The notes below the pieces were generated by a model. That model saw only the letters and a program-made list of their open reading frames with translations. It did not search any database and was not told the origin of the DNA. Positions 32,807 through 38,219 of a stretch of 38,219 nucleotides of DNA are shown here, in pieces. The stretch comes from an uncultured Ilumatobacter sp. (lineage in GTDB: Bacteria; Actinomycetota; Acidimicrobiia; Acidimicrobiales; Ilumatobacteraceae): NCBI GenBank assembly GCA_938044705.1, contig CALIOL010000324.1:1-38219 (forward strand), read 5' to 3'. The translations under genes and the position numbers were made by a program. Each line of letters opens with the position of its first letter. Position 1 is the stretch's first letter.

Positions 32807-35647
32807 GTGTCCGCATGGCATCGCATGACCATTCGCTCGATCGACCCCGATCCGCGCGTCCTTCAACTCCACGATGGAGCCGCCGCACTCGGCTTGCCGA
32901 GCGTCGGTGACGTCCACGTCGCCGACCTCGTTCACGTCCGAGGCGAGCTATCCGACGACGATCGCCAGAAGCTGCACAGCTTGCTCGTCGACCCGCTCCT
33001 CCAAAAGGGAACGTGGTCGACGCCGACAGGTCGAGCCGTCGAGATCGCACTCCTCCCCGGTGTGACCGATACGGCTGCCGACGCCGTCATGGCGGCCGCC
33101 GAGATGCTCGACTTGTCGATCGAACACGCGTCGACCGGTCTTCGAGTCGAGTTCGAGGACCGCGTCGACGACACCCTCGTCCACGCAATCGCTGAGCGGC
33201 TCCTGATGAACCCGATCATCGAGCGATCGGCGATGGGGACGATCGAGCCGACGGCAGCGGCCGACGAAGAGACACAGGTCGCAGCATCGGTGGTCCCACT
33301 CCGCGGGCTCGACGACGATGGCCTCGCCGAGGTCGGCGTGGAGCGAGCGCTCTACCTCGACCCGGAGGAGCTCCGAGTCATTCGCGACCACTTCGAATCG
33401 ATCGGCCGCGACCCGACCGACGTCGAGATCGAGACACTCGCGCAAACGTGGAGCGAGCACTGCGCACACAAGACCTTCCGGGCGATCGTCCACGCAACCG
33501 AGCCCGGGGAGTCGTCGCCGCGACGCCGAGAATCGCTCATGAAGCAATTGCGGTCCTGCACCGAGGAGATCGACGCTCCGTTCGTCCGCTCCGCGTTCGT
33601 GGGCAACGCCGGCGTGATCGAGTTCGCGAAGGGCACCACGCTCGCGCTCAAGGCGGAGACGCACAACCACCCATCGGCGGTGGAACCGTTCGGGGGCGCC
33701 AACACCGGCGTGGGCGGCGTGATTCGAGACGTACTGGGCATCGCCCACAAGCCGATTGCCGTCACCGACATCTTGTGCTTCGGGCCGACCGATCTCCCTC
33801 TGGATGATCTCCCCGACGGATCGCTTCACCCACGCCGCATCGAAGAGGGCGTCATCGCTGGCGTTGCGGACTACGGCAACAAGATCGGGCTCCCCACCGT
33901 CGCCGGCGCGATCCTGTATGACCCTGCGTACACCACCAATCCGCTCGTGTTCGCCGGATGCATCGGCACGGCGCCAGCGAGGCGGCTGCACGAGGGACCC
34001 GACTCGGGTGACCGCGTCATCGTTCTCGGCGGCGCGACCGGGCGGGACGGCATCCGAGGCGCCACCTTCTCGTCAGCGACGATGGACGCCACGACTGGCG
34101 AGGTCGCTGGCGCAAGTGTCCAGATCGGCGACCCGATCGTGGAGAAGCTGCTGATCGACGTGCTCGTCGGCGCAGAGGACATGTACTCGGCAATCACCGA
34201 CTGCGGCGCGGGTGGCCTGTCGTCCGCCGTCGGCGAGATGGCCGAGGGCGTCGGAGCGGACGTGGATCTCGCTCTCGTTCCGCGCAAATATCCCGGCCTG
34301 GAGCCGTGGGAGGTCTGGCTCTCAGAAGCGCAAGAGCGAATGGTGGTCTCTGTTCCGCCGCGCGGCGTCTCGGCGTTGGCCAAGCGCTGCGAGAAGGCCG
34401 GGGTCAACTGGGCCGATATCGGCTCGTTCACCGGAGACGGCATCCTCGTCGTTCGCAACGACGGCGAGAAGGTTGCAGAACTCGACACTGCGTTCCTGCA
34501 CGATGGGCGGCCGCAGCGCGAGATGAATGCGACGTTGCCGGACCCGAAGCGCAGCGGAGCCACGAGCCGCACGGTCGAGGATCCAGCCGCGACGCTGTTG
34601 GCGCTGCTGGGCCACCCGAACATCGCATCGAAAGCGGCGACGATCCACCGATATGACCACGAGATCCTCGGTGCGACGGTGGTTCGCCCGCTGATCGGAG
34701 CCGCATCCGACGGCCCGGCCGACGGTGTCGTGCTCGCAGCACCGACGGACACGCACGGCATCGCGATCGGCATCGGGGTCAATCCGTGGCACGGGCTGCA
34801 CGACCCCGAAGGGATGGCATTCAATGCTGTCGACGAGGCCGTCCGCAACGTGGTGGCCGTCGGCGCAGACCCCGACAAGATCGCGTTGCTCGACAACTTC
34901 TCGTGGGGGGATCCACGACGGGAGTCGACGATGGGCGACCTCGTCGCAGCCGTCGATGGTTGCTGCGCCGCAGCGTTCATGTTCAACGCTCCCTTCGTGT
35001 CCGGCAAGGACTCGCTCAACAACGAATACGTCGGCGCCGATGGTGAACGCCACGCCGTCCCGCCGACGCTGGTGATCACCGCAGTCGGTCACGTTCCCGA
35101 TGCCGATCGCTGCGTCACCCCGGACCTGTTGACGCCTGGCAACGTGCTCATGTTGATCGGTTCGACCGAGACCGAGTTCGCTGGCTCGCATCTCGACCTC
35201 GTCCTGGGCCAGCCGGACGACCCCGGTGTTGCGCCGGCTCCAGACCCTGATGCGGCGATGCACTACCGAAACCTCCATGCCGCCATGCAGGCGGGCTTGA
35301 TCGTGTCCTGCCACGATGTGAGCGAAGGCGGTCTCGCAGTTGCTTTGGCCGAGATGTGCATCGCTGGCCGACTCGGCGCAACGATCGAGGATCTGCCTCA
35401 CGAAGACCTGGCCACGGCACTCTTCAGCGAGTCAGCGGGCCGTTTGGTCGTCGAAGTCGAGGAACGCAGCGTTCCGGCATTCCTTCGGATCATGGACGAC
35501 GATGTGTTCCCGCTCGGCCACGTGAGTGAGTCGGGCAACCTGTCGCTCCCAGGCGTCGACGCGATCGGGGTCTCCGACCTCGCTGACGCGTTCAACAGCC
35601 GGGCGACGGCGGTCCATGCCGAAGACTCGACGGGAGACACGAAATGA
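32807..35647 (+). CDS. purL: FGAM synthase, PurS-PurL fusion
   Basis: About 946 residues from GTG 32807, or 940 from ATG 32825; I prefer the GTG because of the TATGGT box 7 bases before it. This is the synthetase part of phosphoribosylformylglycinamidine synthase (step 4 of purine synthesis). The N-terminal ~150 residues look like a PurS module (VHVADLVHVRGELSDDD, then VEIALLPGVTDTAAD), and the PurL part follows with TWSEHCAHKTF, THNHPSAVEPFGGANTG, DCGAGGLSSAVGEMA and SCHDVSEGGLAVALAE. Usual small PurL is about 750 residues with separate PurS and PurQ; here PurS is fused and PurQ is separate (PurSL type). The stop overlaps purQ as ATGA. Confidence 0.93.
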   Translation: MSAWHRMTIRSIDPDPRVLQLHDGAAALGLPSVGDVHVADLVHVRGELSDDDRQKLHSLLVDPLLQKGTWSTPTGRAVEIALLPGVTDTAADAVMAAAEMLDLSIEHASTGLRVEFEDRVDDTLVHAIAERLLMNPIIERSAMGTIEPTAAADEETQVAASVVPLRGLDDDGLAEVGVERALYLDPEELRVIRDHFESIGRDPTDVEIETLAQTWSEHCAHKTFRAIVHATEPGESSPRRRESLMKQLRSCTEEIDAPFVRSAFVGNAGVIEFAKGTTLALKAETHNHPSAVEPFGGANTGVGGVIRDVLGIAHKPIAVTDILCFGPTDLPLDDLPDGSLHPRRIEEGVIAGVADYGNKIGLPTVAGAILYDPAYTTNPLVFAGCIGTAPARRLHEGPDSGDRVIVLGGATGRDGIRGATFSSATMDATTGEVAGASVQIGDPIVEKLLIDVLVGAEDMYSAITDCGAGGLSSAVGEMAEGVGADVDLALVPRKYPGLEPWEVWLSEAQERMVVSVPPRGVSALAKRCEKAGVNWADIGSFTGDGILVVRNDGEKVAELDTAFLHDGRPQREMNATLPDPKRSGATSRTVEDPAATLLALLGHPNIASKAATIHRYDHEILGATVVRPLIGAASDGPADGVVLAAPTDTHGIAIGIGVNPWHGLHDPEGMAFNAVDEAVRNVVAVGADPDKIALLDNFSWGDPRRESTMGDLVAAVDGCCAAAFMFNAPFVSGKDSLNNEYVGADGERHAVPPTLVITAVGHVPDADRCVTPDLLTPGNVLMLIGSTETEFAGSHLDLVLGQPDDPGVAPAPDPDAAMHYRNLHAAMQAGLIVSCHDVSEGGLAVALAEMCIAGRLGATIEDLPHEDLATALFSESAGRLVVEVEERSVPAFLRIMDDDVFPLGHVSESGNLSLPGVDAIGVSDLADAFNSRATAVHAEDSTGDTK

Positions 35648-36366
35648 GCCGCGTACCCGCAATCGTCATCACCGGGCCGGGAACCAACCGAGATCATGAC
35701 GTCGCCACCGCGCTCGAGTTCGCCGGCGCAGACGTCCGAATCGTGAGTTCGCGCGCCGTGGTCGACAACCCCCGCCACCTCGACGAAGCACGGGTTGCCG
35801 TCGTCGCTGGCGGCTTCAGCTACGCAGACTCGCTCGGAGCGGGCCGCATGCTCGCGCTCGACCTCACGCTCGGTCTCGGCGACCGCCTCGAGAACTTCGT
35901 CGCGCAGGGTCGACCGCTGCTCGGCATCTGCAACGGCTTCCAGGTCCTCAGTCGCACCAGCCTGCTGCCCGGGTCCTTGGGACACAATGCGCAAGGCGAG
36001 TTTGATTGCAGGTGGGTCGTGCTCGACCGAGTCGAGCGAAGCAACAGCGTCTGGACCAAGGGGATCGACGACCCGATCCACTGCCCGATCGCTCACGGCG
36101 AAGGCCGGTACGTCCACCCCGACCCGGAGTCGCTCGCGGCGGCGGGTCAGGTCGCATTGCGATACCGCAGCACCAACCCGAATGGATCGGTCAACGACAT
36201 CGCCGGCGTCAGCGATCCGACCGGTCTGGTGCTCGGCCTGATGCCACACCCCGAGAACCACATCGTGCTTCGCCAACACCCGCATCATCGCCGAGGCGGA
36301 GGTGGCACGTCCCACCTCGGGTTGCGCATCTTCGAGACCGGCGTCGCCCACGCCAAGCAACTCTGA
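35644..36366 (+). CDS. purQ: FGAM synthase glutaminase subunit PurQ
   Basis: A 240-residue class I glutamine amidotransferase that supplies ammonia to the PurSL protein. The nucleophile Cys96 is in LLGICNGFQVL and the His/Glu pair is in LMPHPENH near residue 205. GGFSYADSLGAGR and RYVHPDPE are PurQ blocks. ATG 35644 overlaps the purSL stop by 4 bases, which fits one-to-one production of the two subunits. The C-terminal RQHPHHRRGGGG stretch is slightly longer than in many PurQ proteins. Confidence 0.95.
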   Translation: MSRVPAIVITGPGTNRDHDVATALEFAGADVRIVSSRAVVDNPRHLDEARVAVVAGGFSYADSLGAGRMLALDLTLGLGDRLENFVAQGRPLLGICNGFQVLSRTSLLPGSLGHNAQGEFDCRWVVLDRVERSNSVWTKGIDDPIHCPIAHGEGRYVHPDPESLAAAGQVALRYRSTNPNGSVNDIAGVSDPTGLVLGLMPHPENHIVLRQHPHHRRGGGGTSHLGLRIFETGVAHAKQL

Positions 36367-36371
36367 GCGAC

Positions 36372-37322
<951 letters not shown>

Positions 37323-37323
37323 C

Positions 37324-38219
37324 ATGACACGATCGATTCCCGTGCACGCCGTGCCTGCGGAGCCCGCCGACCCATCCATTGCGCTGCACAGCGACGACGC
37401 CGCGTACGACGAGTGCGGCGTGCTCGGCTTGTCCACACCTCACGGTGACGGCGTTGCACAGCTTGCGTTCTTCGGCTTGTTCGCACTCCAACATCGAGGG
37501 CAGGAAGCTGCCGGCATCGCGGTGAGCGACGGCAAGCGCTCTCGGCTCCACAAAGAGGCTGGCCTCGTCGCGAACGTGTTCACCCCCGAAGCCCTCAAGC
37601 CGCTCACGGGCTATCACGCGATCGGGCACACGCGGTATTCCACGACCGGCTCGAACGCCGAACGCAACATCCAACCGTTTCTCGTCGAGACCATGCACGG
37701 CCCGTTGTCCGTGGCCCACAACGGCAATCTGGTGAACGCGGCTGGGCTGCGCGATGAGTTGTTGTCGCGCGGGTTCGGGCTCACCGCCACGAGCGACACC
37801 GAGGTGTTCACGCTGATGCTGGCTGCCGCTGGCGGACGGACCTGGCAAGAACGAATCGAGCGGACGCTTCCAGCGTGGAAGGGCGCATTTTCGTTGGTCA
37901 TCCTCGCGTCCGATCAGGTCATCGCGGTGCGCGATCCGTGGGGATTCCGACCGCTCTCGGTCGGTCGGCTGCCGCACGGTGGCCACGCCGTCGCATCGGA
38001 AACGTGTGCGTTGTCGACCCTCGGCTGTGTGGACATCGACGAAGTGAAGCCCGGCGAGATGGTCACGTTGCGCGGGGCCGAGATCGAACGCCAGCAGGTG
38101 CTGGCGCCCCAGGCGAACAGTGCTCGCTGCACGTTCGAGTTCGTGTATTTCTCTCGTCCCGACTCGGTCTGGGCGGACAAGTCGGTGCACCACGTTCGTC
38201 AACAGCTCGGCCACGAGCT
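37324..38219 (+). CDS. purF: Amidophosphoribosyltransferase PurF, 5' part
   Basis: The first ~298 residues are visible and the frame is still open at the window end. PurF makes phosphoribosylamine from PRPP and glutamine, the first step of the pathway. The glutaminase domain is clear: catalytic Cys31 in DECGVLGL after a 30-residue propeptide that should be cut off, FALQHRGQEAAGIAV, GHTRYSTTGS, VAHNGNLVN, SDTEVF and VRDPWGFRPLS. The PRPP-binding domain lies beyond the window. The start is ATG 37324, 1 base after purC. Confidence 0.96.
   Translation, partial: MTRSIPVHAVPAEPADPSIALHSDDAAYDECGVLGLSTPHGDGVAQLAFFGLFALQHRGQEAAGIAVSDGKRSRLHKEAGLVANVFTPEALKPLTGYHAIGHTRYSTTGSNAERNIQPFLVETMHGPLSVAHNGNLVNAAGLRDELLSRGFGLTATSDTEVFTLMLAAAGGRTWQERIERTLPAWKGAFSLVILASDQVIAVRDPWGFRPLSVGRLPHGGHAVASETCALSTLGCVDIDEVKPGEMVTLRGAEIERQQVLAPQANSARCTFEFVYFSRPDSVWADKSVHHVRQQLGHE

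Overview
The window reads as chromosomal core and accessory metabolism of a high-GC actinobacterium. The best guess is class Acidimicrobiia (Ilumatobacter-like): menaquinone rather than ubiquinone genes, a fused oleBC gene of the actinobacterial type, many GTG and TTG starts, tight 4-base start/stop overlaps, and -10 boxes placed directly before start codons. The class assignment is an inference from gene content, not from a marker-gene comparison. I see no CRISPR array, prophage, transposase or rRNA. Genes are packed so tightly that no gap reaches 300 bases.

Layout. 1-1812: the end of a GerMN-type lipoprotein gene, a DUF1203 gene and era (minus). 1839-4878: maoC-like hydratase, acyl-CoA synthetase and ornithine cyclodeaminase-family genes in one plus-strand run. 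4954-8132: a three-gene membrane module with an SPFH/GYF_2 protein (YdjI-like), a double zinc-ribbon membrane protein (YdjG-like) and a membrane-anchored helical protein. 8168-15410: menaquinone genes menG(ubiE)-menF, menD, a DsbA-like gene, menH, menA and menE, arranged in divergent and convergent pairs; menB and menC are not in the window. 15359-17603: phoH-ybeY and a short-chain dehydrogenase (minus).

17700-22709: a minus-strand block holding tRNA-Gly, oleA, an oleB-oleC fusion, oleD and tRNA-Cys. This is a complete head-to-head long-chain olefin pathway: OleA condenses two acyl-CoAs, OleD reduces the product, the OleC part forms the beta-lactone and the OleB part decarboxylates it. Both tRNAs are followed by a hairpin terminator. 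22777-25966: a 73-residue protein, an acidic single-pass membrane protein, an Fpg/Nei glycosylase and metX. 26088-28487: DUF4262 and aminoglycoside-phosphotransferase-like genes (minus), then SURF1 (plus). 28444-32686: a four-gene minus-strand operon with a histidine phosphatase, a GMC oxidoreductase, a metallo-beta-lactamase-fold hydrolase and a lycopene cyclase. 32807-38219: purine synthesis operon purSL-purQ-purC-purF, with purF cut by the window end.

The main points for a second look are the ole operon with its fused OleBC and a tRNA promoter lying over the oleD stop codon; the repeated placement of a TANNNT box 6-7 bases before start codons, which points to leaderless mRNAs and suggests a GTG start for purSL; the PurS-PurL fusion with a separate PurQ; the YdjI/YdjG-like membrane module without PspA; and two long convergent gene overlaps.
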